A stretch of DNA of 64,000 nucleotides from Leadbetterella sp964423865 (GCA_964423865.1 CAYRGN010000006.1:47524-111523); one strand, 5' to 3'. Positions 43,268 to 52,491 are shown, counted from the first letter of the stretch. The notes: generated by a model from the letters alone, not told the origin. Translations and numbers: made by a program.

Positions 43268-43903
43268 ATGAAAGCACTTTCCTTGGCCGCTTTGTTAACC
43301 CTGGGCTTCTTTGCAGGGCAGGCGCAAAATACCCGAACATTCAATAACCTGGATCTGAGTTCTTCTTTCTCTAAAAACACGAATCAGTACGCGATTTTCT
43401 GGGGAGAAACCATACAGTTCAGGTCTCCTGTTCCCCTGAAGTTTACTACCGGGCTGCGCTTCGCGGTAAACAACAAAAGTACGGGCTTGTACCCGGTGAC
43501 CGAAGGAGCGAATTTAAGCACGATTATGTTCATGAAAAGTCCCTGGTATACTACGTTCGCAGTACCGGTGGGCCTGGAAGTGTATTTTAAAGGCATAGGT
43601 ATAGGGGCCTTTCACGAGGTAGCCTCCCTGAGCGGAAAAAAGAGCTATGACAGCACCTATACCACGCTGAACACAGAAGAAACCCTTAAAAACCAGCGCT
43701 TCAGTGGTATTTTTGCCAAAAAACAAAACCTGACCGGTGGCGTTTACCTGGTGTACACCTTCAACGATTCATTCTCCCTAAAAGCCGGGTTTAACCGCGT
43801 AAGTTCAACCTTTACCAAAGAGAACACAAAACGCGAACTGGGCTACGCCCGCTTAAACGATGATACTTTTACTGTAGGACTAAGACTAAATATCGAAAAA
43901 TAA
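43268..43903 (+). CDS. Exported beta-barrel-like protein of unknown function
   Basis: 211 residues. A signal peptide (1-19, ending GQAQ) precedes alternating polar/hydrophobic strands (YAIFWGETIQFR, FTTGLRFAVNN, GGVYLVYTF, SLKAGFNRVSS) and an aromatic-rich end (RLNDDTFTVGLRLNIEK), the usual look of a small outer-membrane barrel in Bacteroidota. No family recognised. It sits 9 nt after fabH and 2 nt before efp, so it is in the operon, but its link to lipid or translation genes is unknown. Confidence 0.7.
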   Translation: MKALSLAALLTLGFFAGQAQNTRTFNNLDLSSSFSKNTNQYAIFWGETIQFRSPVPLKFTTGLRFAVNNKSTGLYPVTEGANLSTIMFMKSPWYTTFAVPVGLEVYFKGIGIGAFHEVASLSGKKSYDSTYTTLNTEETLKNQRFSGIFAKKQNLTGGVYLVYTFNDSFSLKAGFNRVSSTFTKENTKRELGYARLNDDTFTVGLRLNIEK

Positions 43904-43905
43904 AG

Positions 43906-44475
43906 ATGGCAACAACAGCAGATTTCAGAAACGGTTTAGCCCTGGAATGGAATAACGACCTTTTCACCATAGTAGAATTTCAACATGTGAAACCGGGAAA
44001 AGGCGGGGCGTTTGTGCGGACCAAACTTAAAAACATCAAAACAGGCCGGATCTTTGAAAACACCTTTACCGCCGGTGAAAAAGTAACCACCGCCCGTATT
44101 GAAAGAAGAACTTTCCAGTACCTGTACAAAGACGATCTGGGGTTTAATTTCATGGACAACGATAGCTTTGAGCAGATTTCCCTGGAAGAACACATGGTAC
44201 CCCAGGCCGACCTGATGAAAGAAGGGTCCAACATAGATATCCTGATACATGCGGAGACCGAAACACCCCTCTCGGTAGAAATGCCCGCCTATGTAGAACT
44301 GCGCGTAACCTATACCGAACCGGGTGTAAAAGGCGATACCGCCACCAACGCGGGCAAACCCGCTACAGTAGAGACGGGCGCTACCATCAAAGTTCCCCTC
44401 TTCATCGACAACGACGAGCTGATCAAGGTAAACACCTCCACCTACGAATACGACTCGCGGGTGAAGGAGAAATAA
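43906..44475 (+). CDS. efp: Elongation factor P
   Basis: 189 residues; rescues ribosomes stalled on polyproline. Domain I has VEFQHVKPGKGGAFVRTKLKN near 24-44, with the modifiable residue in the PGKGG loop (K34 in many species; here K at about 34). Domains II/III end with FIDNDELIKVNTSTYEYDSRVK. Length is standard. It follows the beta-barrel gene by 2 nt. Confidence 0.96.
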   Translation: MATTADFRNGLALEWNNDLFTIVEFQHVKPGKGGAFVRTKLKNIKTGRIFENTFTAGEKVTTARIERRTFQYLYKDDLGFNFMDNDSFEQISLEEHMVPQADLMKEGSNIDILIHAETETPLSVEMPAYVELRVTYTEPGVKGDTATNAGKPATVETGATIKVPLFIDNDELIKVNTSTYEYDSRVKEK

Positions 44476-44480
44476 TTACC

Positions 44481-44511
44481 TTTGCATCGGTACAATAAAA
44501 TAGTACATTTG
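44481..44511 (+). promoter_or_regulatory. Complete -33/-7 promoter of accBC
   Basis: TTTG (44481-44484), 19 nt, then TACATTTG (44504-44511): the full Bacteroidota consensus TTTG-N19-TAnnTTTG. The upstream TTTG is itself part of a second -7-like box TACCTTTG (44477-44484). Confidence 0.75.
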
Positions 44512-44539
44512 TACAATAAAATTCGAAATTACTGCCGTT

Positions 44540-45016
44540 ATGGATACCAAAGAAATACAAAAGCTGATTGAATTCATTTCCAAAACCGACCTTAGTGAAG
44601 TAAAAATTGAGACTTCCGACCTGAAAATTCAGGTAAGAAGAGGCGGTGCTGAACCCCCTAAAGCGGTGGCCGCGGCGCCCCAGGTAATATATGCCGAACC
44701 CGTACCCCAGGTGGCTGCGCTCAAAGCGCCGGAGGCCAAAGCCGAAGCGCCCGCTCCTTCCGCAGGAAGCAGTAAACTGGTAGAAGTAAAAGCGCCGATG
44801 ATTGGCACGTTCTACCGCTCGGCAGGTCCGGATAAACCGGCTTTTGTGGAAGTAGGCGACGAGATCACCAGCGGAAAAGTGATCTGTATCCTGGAGGCCA
44901 TGAAGCTCTTCAACGAAATCGAGTCGGAGGTTTCCGGCAAAATTGTTAAAATCCTGGTCGATGATGCTACACCGGTTGAATATGATCAGCCTCTGTTTTT
45001 AGTTGACCCGGCCTGA
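44540..45016 (+). CDS. accB: Biotin carboxyl carrier protein of acetyl-CoA carboxylase
   Basis: 158 residues. The C-terminal biotinyl domain (80-158) has the biotinylation site ILEAMKLFNEIES with Lys near 123, and the thumb loop. Between the N-terminal helix (1-45) and this domain is an Ala/Pro-rich linker (55-78). With AccC it carries CO2 for malonyl-CoA formation. Own promoter; accC starts 19 nt after the stop. Confidence 0.95.
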   Translation: MDTKEIQKLIEFISKTDLSEVKIETSDLKIQVRRGGAEPPKAVAAAPQVIYAEPVPQVAALKAPEAKAEAPAPSAGSSKLVEVKAPMIGTFYRSAGPDKPAFVEVGDEITSGKVICILEAMKLFNEIESEVSGKIVKILVDDATPVEYDQPLFLVDPA

Positions 45017-45035
45017 GCCGATAAAGCCTGAATCT

Positions 45036-46379
45036 ATGTTTAAAAAAATACTTATAGCCAACCGGGGTGAAATTGCCCTGCGGATTATCCGTACCTGCAA
45101 AGAAATGGGCATCAAAACCGTGGCCGTATATTCTACTGCCGACAAAGACAGCCTGCATGTACGGTTTGCCGACGAGGCCGTGTGTATTGGTCCTCCGCCC
45201 AGCAAGCAGTCTTACCTGAATATGCAGAGCATTATTTCAGCCGCGGAAATCACCAATGCAGACGCTATTCATCCGGGCTACGGTTTTCTATCCGAAAACG
45301 CAGAATTTTCCCGCATTTGCGAAGCCTATAAAATCAAATTTATCGGCGCCTCGGCGGAACAAATCAACCAGATGGGCGACAAGGCCACGGCTAAGGAGAC
45401 CATGAAAAAAGCGGGTGTACCGGTAATTCCCGGCTCAGACGGACTCCTTTCCTGCGTGGAAGAAGGCATAACGCTGGCGGAAGGGATAGGTTACCCGGTC
45501 ATCATCAAGGCCACGGCAGGTGGCGGGGGCCGCGGTATGCGCATCATCCGCAACTCTTCCGAATTCCCTAAACTGTGGGATGACGCCAAGATAGAGTCAG
45601 GTGCCGCTTTCGGAAACGACGGCCTCTATCTCGAAAAATTCATTGAGGAACCCCGCCACATTGAGATCCAGATTGTAGGAGACCAGTACGGCAATGTTTC
45701 GCACTTGTCTGAACGCGATTGTTCCATCCAGAGAAGACACCAGAAACTGATCGAAGAAACCCCCTCCCCTATTGTCACCGATGAACTGCGGGAACAAATG
45801 GGACAGGCCGCAGTGGCGGGCGCGAAAGCCATACGCTACGAAGGCGCGGGAACCATCGAATTCCTGGTAGATAAATACGGAAAATTCTATTTCATGGAAA
45901 TGAATACCCGTATCCAGGTAGAGCACCCCATTACCGAAGAGGTGACCGGCTTTGACCTGATCAAGGAACAGATCAAGGTAGCTGCCGGACAAGAGGTGTC
46001 GGGCAGGAATTACTATCCTACCCAATACGCGATGGAATGTCGTATCAACGCCGAAGACCCCCGTAACGGCTTCCGGCCCAGTCCGGGTATGATCAAGCAG
46101 ATTAACCTTCCGGGCGGCCACGGCGTCAGGGTTGACTCCCACGTGTACGCGGGCTATGTGATTCCGCCCAATTACGATTCCATGATCGCCAAGCTCATCG
46201 TTTCTGCTCCCACCCGGGAGGAAGTCATTGTACGGATGAAGCGGGCTTTGCAGGAATTCTTTATTGACGGCATCAAAACCACCATTCCTTTCCATCTGAA
46301 AATGATGGACGACCCCGTTTTCCAGTCCGGAATTTTCAATACCGGATACCTGGATAATTTTGACTTTTCAGATTTGTAA
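45036..46379 (+). CDS. accC: Biotin carboxylase of acetyl-CoA carboxylase
   Basis: 447 residues from ATG 45036 (MFKKILIANRGEIALRIIRT). ATP-grasp enzyme that carboxylates biotin on AccB using bicarbonate and ATP. It has the glycine-rich loop TAGGGGRGMRI near 162, EKFIEEPRHIEIQI near 201, the RRHQKLIEETPSP region near 235, and MEMNTRIQVEHPITEEVTG near 287 with catalytic residues. An earlier GTG-type start, overlapping accB, is not needed. The operon ends in a perfect palindrome. Confidence 0.96.
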   Translation: MFKKILIANRGEIALRIIRTCKEMGIKTVAVYSTADKDSLHVRFADEAVCIGPPPSKQSYLNMQSIISAAEITNADAIHPGYGFLSENAEFSRICEAYKIKFIGASAEQINQMGDKATAKETMKKAGVPVIPGSDGLLSCVEEGITLAEGIGYPVIIKATAGGGGRGMRIIRNSSEFPKLWDDAKIESGAAFGNDGLYLEKFIEEPRHIEIQIVGDQYGNVSHLSERDCSIQRRHQKLIEETPSPIVTDELREQMGQAAVAGAKAIRYEGAGTIEFLVDKYGKFYFMEMNTRIQVEHPITEEVTGFDLIKEQIKVAAGQEVSGRNYYPTQYAMECRINAEDPRNGFRPSPGMIKQINLPGGHGVRVDSHVYAGYVIPPNYDSMIAKLIVSAPTREEVIVRMKRALQEFFIDGIKTTIPFHLKMMDDPVFQSGIFNTGYLDNFDFSDL

Positions 46380-46384
46380 AATAA

Positions 46385-46412
46385 AAGGGGTCCGGCGTAC
46401 GCCGGACCCCTT
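46385..46412. terminator. Perfect 28-nt palindromic terminator between accC and DUF2853
   Basis: AAGGGGTCCGGC and GCCGGACCCCTT around a GTAC centre: a 28-nt perfect palindrome between convergent genes. Confidence 0.8.
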
Positions 46413-46425
46413 CACTTCATTTAAT

Positions 46426-46767
46426 TTACTTCGTAAACAACCCCTCCTTACCGAATTTCTTAGCCAGGAGAGCATAAACCACTGCACGGTATTTGTTACG
46501 GTTGCTGGTACCCAGTTTAGTGATCACTTCCTCAATGGCGGCATCCAGCTCAGGGCCATCCTTTAATCCCAATTTCTTGATCAGGAAATTATTCTTTACT
46601 GTATTCCTTTCCTTTTGGTCCGTACCCGATACTTTGGAAGAATCTGCATTGTAAATAGAAGGTCCCAAAGATTTCGCTACCCCGGTAAGGAGCACTTCAC
46701 TCAAACCCAGATCCAATTCAGCATTTTGAGCTTTGTACAGCTTAACGTTGTCATCGAATTTACTCAT
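46426..46767 (-). CDS. DUF2853 family protein
   Basis: 113 residues, helical, no signal. MSKFDDNVKLY at the start and GTSNRNKYRAVVYALLAKKFGKE near the end match the DUF2853 family as I recall it, a small conserved protein of Bacteroidota and Proteobacteria with known structures but no assigned function. The gene stands alone between the accC palindrome and the beta-barrel-like gene. Confidence 0.78.
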   Translation of the reverse strand: MSKFDDNVKLYKAQNAELDLGLSEVLLTGVAKSLGPSIYNADSSKVSGTDQKERNTVKNNFLIKKLGLKDGPELDAAIEEVITKLGTSNRNKYRAVVYALLAKKFGKEGLFTK

Positions 46768-46818
46768 TTCTTAATCGTTAAAAAGGTTAAAAATGTGTAC
46801 TAAGTTAGAAAAAATACA

Positions 46819-47643
46819 TTATATCCTACTGGTGTACCTGTAAAATTTGCGGGAATTAAACCTGGCCTGTAAACCGAAAACCAAAGAACCCGCCCTCTCG
46901 AAAACACCGTATTGCAGGGGGGCGGCTCCCTTCAGACTAATATCAAACGTGTTCAACAAGTATTCCGGTTTCCTGAATATACCTTTGAAAAAAACAAGTA
47001 ATTCAAGACGCTCGGTCACATTGCCTTTCAGTTCAGTACTGAACTCTCCGTATATTGGACTCCGGGATTGCGACAAAGTAACATTAAAGTAATCGAGATT
47101 CGGGTTCTGCACCGGTAAATCAAAGGAATATCCCCGGGGCGGTTCCGGACGGGTGGTCAACAATACTCCCCCACCCAAACCCAGGTTAATATACGCGTTT
47201 TTGGTCACCCGGTTCACATTGAGTATCCGTTTTTTCAATACCACCGGCACATACCACTGCCGGTTCCTGACACTCAGAAAAAAGGCAGGCCAATCAGACG
47301 AAGCGAACACCTGGGTGACAAACTGATTTTCCAGACGTACCACCCCGGTTTCCACAAAGAATTCATTATTCATATTCAGGCCCAGGTTCAACTCCAGCCA
47401 TTCATTCAGAGAAGCATTGTTTTCCGCAAAACCGCTGAAGTCGCCCGTGGTTCGGTTATATGCTTTCCGGAGTCCGCCCGTTACGCCCACATAGAACGTG
47501 GAAAAGTGGGAGGCCAGGTGAGGCAGGTTCTCTACTTCGTGGCTTTTCTTCCGGTTCTCCGGCACCTTGTAGTATTCCTCTTCCTGGGCCTGAACGCGCA
47601 GAAACCCCGGGAAAAAGAGCAATAAGAGTATATACCTCCTCAT
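46819..47643 (-). CDS. Exported outer-membrane beta-barrel-like protein
   Basis: 274 residues with signal peptide (1-19, LLLLFFPGFLRVQAQ) and a mature part of repeated amphipathic strands ending in YRYTSRI. No domain recognised. The pattern fits the uncharacterised PorT/opacity-like barrels of Bacteroidota. It is monocistronic and divergent from the 56-residue membrane peptide gene. Confidence 0.65.
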   Translation of the reverse strand: MRRYILLLLFFPGFLRVQAQEEEYYKVPENRKKSHEVENLPHLASHFSTFYVGVTGGLRKAYNRTTGDFSGFAENNASLNEWLELNLGLNMNNEFFVETGVVRLENQFVTQVFASSDWPAFFLSVRNRQWYVPVVLKKRILNVNRVTKNAYINLGLGGGVLLTTRPEPPRGYSFDLPVQNPNLDYFNVTLSQSRSPIYGEFSTELKGNVTERLELLVFFKGIFRKPEYLLNTFDISLKGAAPLQYGVFERAGSLVFGLQARFNSRKFYRYTSRI

Positions 47644-47673
47644 GTTTGGCTTTGATATATTTAAAAATACGCA

Positions 47674-47681
47674 TACTTTTG
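47674..47681 (+). promoter_or_regulatory. -7 promoter box of the 56-residue membrane peptide gene
   Basis: TACTTTTG, 17 nt before ATG 47698. Confidence 0.6.
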
Positions 47682-47697
47682 TAAAAAATTGACATTC

Positions 47698-47868
47698 ATG
47701 AGTAATATTTCATCTATGGTACCTGCATGGGCGATGTTGACCGTGTTTTTACTGATCCTGGTTATTCTGGCCGTGTTCGGTGATCTCTTTACTTTTATTG
47801 TAGGGGCGCTGATTATGGCGATTGTGTTTGCCGGTGGATATAACCGTACCCACCTGGAAGATCACTAA
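47698..47868 (+). CDS. Small two-helix membrane peptide, 56 residues
   Basis: ATG 47698 opens a 56-residue frame: MSNISSMVPAWAMLTVFLL, a first hydrophobic helix, FGDLFTF as a short loop, a second helix (VGALIMAIVFAGG) and a polar end NRTHLEDH. It has a perfect -7 box just upstream and a perfect terminator after it, so it is very likely a real gene. No family known to me. Confidence 0.7.
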   Translation: MSNISSMVPAWAMLTVFLLILVILAVFGDLFTFIVGALIMAIVFAGGYNRTHLEDH

Positions 47869-47890
47869 ACTATTCCGACTTTTTTCTGTT

Positions 47891-47921
47891 GCCTGTGATT
47901 AAAATCACAGGCTTTCTTTTA
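47891..47921 (+). terminator. Rho-independent terminator of the 56-residue gene
   Basis: GCCTGTGATT (47891-47900) and AATCACAGGC (47903-47912) form a perfect 10-bp stem with a 2-nt centre, followed by TTTCTTTTA. Confidence 0.85.
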
Positions 47922-47981
47922 TATTTACACGGGTAAGAATTTACCTCTTCCTCCATTGTATACTCCTAAAAATTCTGTAAA

Positions 47982-49742
47982 ATGATAAAAGACCTTAAAT
48001 TAGATTCAACTACGGAAAAAAATATCAAAACCTGGTTGAAAGGCCGGTACGACCAGGAAACGAAAGACAGTATCCACGCGCTTATTGCAGAAAAGAATGT
48101 CACGCAACTGACCGATTCTTTCTATAAAAACCTGGAATTCGGTACCGGAGGTATGCGGGGCGAACTGGGTGTGGGCAGTAACCGCATGAATAAATATACG
48201 GTAGGCGCCGCCACTCAGGGACTGGCCAATTACCTGAACAAAGTGTTTGCCGGCCAGGAAATTAAAGTAGCTATTGCGTACGACAGTCGTAATTTTTCTC
48301 CCGAATTCGGACAAATTGCAGCCGATATTCTCTCGGCCAACGGCATCATCGTGTACCTCTACAAAGCGCTGAGACCTACACCTCAACTCTCTTTTACCGT
48401 ACGTGAACTGGGGTGCCAGTCGGGTATCGTGATCACGGCCTCGCATAACCCGAGGGAATATAACGGGTATAAGGTGTACTGGACTGACGGCTCCCAGGTG
48501 GTATCCCCCCACGATAAAAATATTGTAGAGGAAGTAAATGCCATCACCAACGTTAAAAACATTAAGTTCAAAGGGGTGAAGAAGCGGATCAAGATGATCG
48601 GCGAAGCCCTCGACAAAAAATACCTGAAGGCGGTCAAAAGCATTACTGTATCTCCGCGAATGATCCGGAAGCAGAAAGACCTGAAGATCGTGTTCAGCCC
48701 TATTCACGGAACAGGCATCACCATGGTACCGCCCGCCCTGGCCCAGCTGGGCTTTGAAAACGTGACGGTGGTAGAGGCCCAGGCCACACCGGATGGTAAC
48801 TTCCCCACGGTGGTGTACCCTAACCCCGAAGAGAAAGAGGCCATGAGCAAGGCCCTGGATCTGGCCAAACAGATCGACGCCGACCTGGTGATCGCCACCG
48901 ACCCGGATTCAGACCGCGTGGGCATGGGCATAAAAAACCCGGAAGGAGAATGGCAGCTGCTGAACGGCAACCAGGCCGCCAGCCTGATCATTTACTACCT
49001 CCTGAAAGCCTGGAAAAAGGCCGGCAGGCTCACCGGTAAGGAGTTTGTCTGCAAGACCATTGTAACCACCGACCTGATCGACGCGATGGCGGAAAAGGCC
49101 GGGGTGAAGTGCTACAATACCCTCACCGGCTTCAAATACATCGCCCAGGTGATCCGGGAAACCGAAGGAGAACAAACCTTTATCGGTGGCGGGGAAGAAA
49201 GCTACGGTTACCTGATTGGCGACAAGGTAAGAGACAAAGACGCCATAGCCAGCTGTGCCATGATTGCCGAACTGACCGCCTTTGCGAAACAAAAGGGCAT
49301 CTCTCTGTTTGACTTCCTGGCGGAAATGTACAAACAGTTCGGTTTCTATTACGAAGGGCTGATCTCCGTAACCCGCAAAGGCAAAAGCGGCGCCGAAGAA
49401 ATTCAGCAGATGATGACCGACTTCCGTAACACGCCTCCCAAAACACTGGGTGGATCCAGGGTGATCAGGATGGACGACTTCAAAAGCCTGAAAAGAAAAG
49501 ACATGAAAACCGGTGAGGTAACGGATATTCCTGCGGGAAAACTGGGCATAGAATCGTCGAATGTATTGCAGTTTTTTACCGCAGACGGTACGAAATTCAC
49601 CTGCCGACCCTCCGGCACCGAACCTAAGATCAAGTTTTACATCGGTGTTAAAAGCAAACTAAAAAACAAATCGGAATTTAACGCCACCCTTGAATCGCTG
49701 AAAGAGAAAGTGGCGGGCATTGGTAGAGAACTGAACCTTTAG
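47982..49742 (+). CDS. Phosphohexomutase (phosphoglucomutase/phosphomannomutase family)
   Basis: 586 residues, an alpha-D-phosphohexomutase moving phosphate between C1 and C6 of hexoses. It has the phosphoserine loop TASHNPREYNGYK near 148-160, the Mg site DPDSDRVGMG near 306-315, the sugar-binding GGEESYG near 402 and the phosphate-binding RPSGTEPKIKFYIG near 545. The longer N-terminal helix and the total length match the PGM2-like subgroup. Specificity between glucose, mannose and ribose phosphates cannot be settled from sequence alone. Its stop abuts an iterated repeat. Confidence 0.93.
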   Translation: MIKDLKLDSTTEKNIKTWLKGRYDQETKDSIHALIAEKNVTQLTDSFYKNLEFGTGGMRGELGVGSNRMNKYTVGAATQGLANYLNKVFAGQEIKVAIAYDSRNFSPEFGQIAADILSANGIIVYLYKALRPTPQLSFTVRELGCQSGIVITASHNPREYNGYKVYWTDGSQVVSPHDKNIVEEVNAITNVKNIKFKGVKKRIKMIGEALDKKYLKAVKSITVSPRMIRKQKDLKIVFSPIHGTGITMVPPALAQLGFENVTVVEAQATPDGNFPTVVYPNPEEKEAMSKALDLAKQIDADLVIATDPDSDRVGMGIKNPEGEWQLLNGNQAASLIIYYLLKAWKKAGRLTGKEFVCKTIVTTDLIDAMAEKAGVKCYNTLTGFKYIAQVIRETEGEQTFIGGGEESYGYLIGDKVRDKDAIASCAMIAELTAFAKQKGISLFDFLAEMYKQFGFYYEGLISVTRKGKSGAEEIQQMMTDFRNTPPKTLGGSRVIRMDDFKSLKRKDMKTGEVTDIPAGKLGIESSNVLQFFTADGTKFTCRPSGTEPKIKFYIGVKSKLKNKSEFNATLESLKEKVAGIGRELNL

Positions 49743-49815
49743 TTGTTAATGGTTAATGGTTAATGGTTAATTAACGGTAACAACCCCCATTGACCATTAA
49801 CCATTAACCATTGAG
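49743..49815. repeat. GGTTAAT iterated inverted repeat between convergent genes
   Basis: Three GTTAATG units are followed by a short spacer and the inverse CATTAACCATTAACC array, so the whole unit folds into one long hairpin. It lies between the stops of the mutase gene and the HsdR-N gene and overlaps the latter's last codons. Confidence 0.8.
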
Positions 49816-50247
49816 AATTCCCTCCGGTTTGGGTAGTTCTGCCAACTGCGTAGTAGTACCGTTTTCAAAATCGATATGGAAACAATAGGTATTTTTACCG
49901 TTGGTGACGCATAAGTACGGAGCTTTCAGGGTAAGGTTATACCGGCTGGCCTGCTCAATAACCTGAGCCGATATTTTTACACCGGCGGCCTTGCATTCCA
50001 CCAGCATATAAGGCTGCCCGGTATTATCGAATACCAGGAGGTCGGTTCGCTTATTCAGGGCATGGTATTGTGTTCCCAGCTCCGTCCGGATCAGGTTGGG
50101 TGAAAACCCCAGACCCGAGATAAGGAAATGGAGGAAGGTTTGCCTCACTTTCTCCTCCGGGGTGAGTACCAGGTATTTCTTCCGTATAATATCGTACACA
50201 TAGGTTACCTCATTTTCCGTTTTTATTTTAAGACCTGAATTTTTCAC
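49804..50247 (-). CDS. HsdR-N-like PD-(D/E)xK domain protein, stand-alone
   Basis: 147 residues. KRTDLLVFDNTGQPYMLVECKA near 66-87 is a PD-(D/E)xK nuclease active site (Asp, Glu-Cys-Lys), and the rest (EEKVRQTFLHFLISGLG, VIEQASRYN) fits the type I restriction HsdR N-terminal domain family (PF13588-like). It is present without helicase or methylase partners, as is common in Bacteroidota, so a full restriction system is not implied. The end runs into the TTAATGG repeat. Confidence 0.82.
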   Translation of the reverse strand: MKNSGLKIKTENEVTYVYDIIRKKYLVLTPEEKVRQTFLHFLISGLGFSPNLIRTELGTQYHALNKRTDLLVFDNTGQPYMLVECKAAGVKISAQVIEQASRYNLTLKAPYLCVTNGKNTYCFHIDFENGTTTQLAELPKPEGILNG

Positions 50248-50317
50248 TGCACTCCGGGAATTATTTTACGAAGATATTGGTTCTACTCTTCAATATTCAG
50301 AATTTAACACAAAATAT

Positions 50318-51091
50318 ATGCAGACAAAAGAACAGATTGTACAAAACTGGTTGCCCCGCTACACTGGCACCCCTCTCGAAGAATTCCGCCCTTATATCCT
50401 GCTGACCAACTTTTCCAATTATGTGGAAATGTTCGCGCAAAAATACAAAGTGGAAGTAAGGGGGAAAAATAATGCCATGCAAACAGCTTCCGCCGGAAAC
50501 ATTACCATTATCAATTTCGGAATGGGTAGCCCCATGGCCGCCACCGTCATGGACCTTCTCACCGCCATCGAACCCAAAGCGGTGCTGTTCCTGGGCAAGT
50601 GCGGGGGATTAAAGAAGACGGCGCTGGGCGACTTTATTCTTCCCATTGCCGCGATACGTGGGGAGGGAACCGGCAACGACTATGCCCGGCCCGAAATTCC
50701 GGCCCTGCCTTCTTTCCGCTTGCAACGGTCGGTATCGGCGATGATTGTTAAACACAAGATGGACTACTGGACCGGCACTGTGTACACCACCAACCGCCGG
50801 GTTTGGGAACACGACGAAGAGTTCAAAAATTACCTCCGGGAAATACGGGCCCTGGGTATCGACATGGAAACCGCTACCATCTTTATCGTGGGTTTTATGA
50901 ACTCTATTCCCCACGGAGCCCTCTTACTGGTATCTGACAATCCTATGACGCCGGAAGGTGTGAAAACCGAGGCCAGTGACAAAAAAGTGACCTCTTCCTT
51001 CGTAGAAAAGCATCTCCAGATAGGAATTGACGCGCTGGAGGAACTGGCCAATTCCGGAGAATCAGTCAAACACCTTCGCTACGAAAATTAG
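50318..51091 (+). CDS. amn: AMP nucleosidase
   Basis: 257 residues of the purine/uridine phosphorylase fold. It hydrolyses AMP to adenine and ribose 5-phosphate. The catalytic and binding signs are INFGMGSPMAATVMDLL near 65-82, LFLGKCGGLK near 92-101, GEGTGNDYARPEIPALPS near 118, DMETATIFIVGF near 187 and LLVSDNPMTPEGVKTE near 206-221. This short bacterial form is typical of Bacteroidota. It converges with the TPR gene (4-nt overlap). Confidence 0.9.
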   Translation: MQTKEQIVQNWLPRYTGTPLEEFRPYILLTNFSNYVEMFAQKYKVEVRGKNNAMQTASAGNITIINFGMGSPMAATVMDLLTAIEPKAVLFLGKCGGLKKTALGDFILPIAAIRGEGTGNDYARPEIPALPSFRLQRSVSAMIVKHKMDYWTGTVYTTNRRVWEHDEEFKNYLREIRALGIDMETATIFIVGFMNSIPHGALLLVSDNPMTPEGVKTEASDKKVTSSFVEKHLQIGIDALEELANSGESVKHLRYEN

Positions 51092-52419
51092 TTGCAGTAG
51101 TCTTTGATCAGGGTGTAGGCGTGGGCATATCCTAATTCACCCGCCTTACTGAGGTCTATACACCCCCCGTTGATATCGCCAATCGTAGTCTTGATCAGAC
51201 CGCGCACGTAAAAGGCCTCCGCGTAATCCGGGTTGAGTTTGATAGCCTTGGTTAAATCAATCATCGACTCCGGTTGCGCACCCATAGAAGAACGGATCAA
51301 TCCGCGCACAAAATGCGCTTCTGCATAGATGGGATTGATCTCGATCGACTTATTCAGGTCGGAAAGCGCGTCTTTCATACTACCGGATTTCATGTGCGAG
51401 TATCCCCGCACGAAATATCCTTCCGAAAGGTCTTCGGACAGCTCCGGAATAATTACTTTCGTCACTACAGCATCCCTCAGCCTGTCGAGTTGGACTTTGG
51501 AAAGGGTCAAATACTTCGCTTTCTGGTCTTTGCTCGGTGATTTCACCTCCAATATATGATCGAGATCGGTGATAGCTCCTTTGTAATTCGACAACATGGA
51601 CAGGGCGAAAGCTCTTCCGTAAAAGGCTTCTCTCTTGCTCGGGTCTAACCGTAGCGCGTTGTCAAAATCTATCTTGGCATCGTTGTCATCTTTAAGGCGG
51701 CTCTTGGCCAGTCCCCTCAGATAATAGGCGTCGGCATTCTGATTATCCATTTTCAGAGATTCATTCAGGTCGGATACAGCCCACTCGTAATCTTCTACCC
51801 GAATAGCGCTTCTCGCTCTTTCCAGAAAAGGCTGGGGATATTGAGAATTGGTTTCTATAGCAAAGGTATAATCGGAAATAGCTCCTTTGAAATCTCCCAG
51901 CTTGGCTTTACACAAGCCCCGTGAATAATAGGCCTGGAATTTCTCCGCATTGCCCGGTCCCAGGTCAATCACCCTATTGAAATCACGCATAGCAAGGTTC
52001 AGATCATTTAACTTAGCGTACACTATCCCCCTCTGCAAATACGAAAGAACGTCACCGGATGCCAACTCTATGGAAGTATTGAAATCTTGTACTGCCCCGC
52101 GGTTATCGGCCTGATTACTCTTGCTTATAGCCCGGTAATGGTAACTGAGCGCATCTTTCGGCTCTAACTGAACGGCCCGGTCAAAGTCAGCAATAGCGCC
52201 CCTGTGGTCTTTCATAACCTGCTTGGCCAGTCCACGGTTAAAATAGCTGCGGGAATTATCCGGGTTCATAGAGATGGCTAAACTGAAAGCCGTGATAGCC
52301 CCCAGGTAGTCTCCGCCCTTGCTCTTTAAAACCCCGGCATCAAAGTAATCGGAAGCCGTCTGCTGGGCACGAGCTGAAAATACGAATAAAATAGTGACAG
52401 CAAAGAAGATCTTTTTCAT
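51088..52419 (-). CDS. Exported tetratricopeptide repeat protein
   Basis: 443 residues from ATG 52417-52419; the 19 codons upstream give a poorer start. A signal peptide (MKKIFFAVTILFVFSARAQ) is followed by about twelve TPR units with the regular AIxDFxxAIxLxPxxxxxYxxRGxxK pattern (for example LGDFKGAISDYTFAIE, MKDALSDLNKSIEIN). It ends in CIDLSKAGELGYAHAYTLIK. Likely a periplasmic scaffold; partner unknown. It follows xerD in the same direction after about 70 nt. Confidence 0.85.
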   Translation of the reverse strand: MKKIFFAVTILFVFSARAQQTASDYFDAGVLKSKGGDYLGAITAFSLAISMNPDNSRSYFNRGLAKQVMKDHRGAIADFDRAVQLEPKDALSYHYRAISKSNQADNRGAVQDFNTSIELASGDVLSYLQRGIVYAKLNDLNLAMRDFNRVIDLGPGNAEKFQAYYSRGLCKAKLGDFKGAISDYTFAIETNSQYPQPFLERARSAIRVEDYEWAVSDLNESLKMDNQNADAYYLRGLAKSRLKDDNDAKIDFDNALRLDPSKREAFYGRAFALSMLSNYKGAITDLDHILEVKSPSKDQKAKYLTLSKVQLDRLRDAVVTKVIIPELSEDLSEGYFVRGYSHMKSGSMKDALSDLNKSIEINPIYAEAHFVRGLIRSSMGAQPESMIDLTKAIKLNPDYAEAFYVRGLIKTTIGDINGGCIDLSKAGELGYAHAYTLIKDYCN

Positions 52420-52491
52420 GAGCAATACGAGGTTAATATTATGCCTAAAATTACTATAGAATCGGATTACATCCAAAAAATATACAACTTT

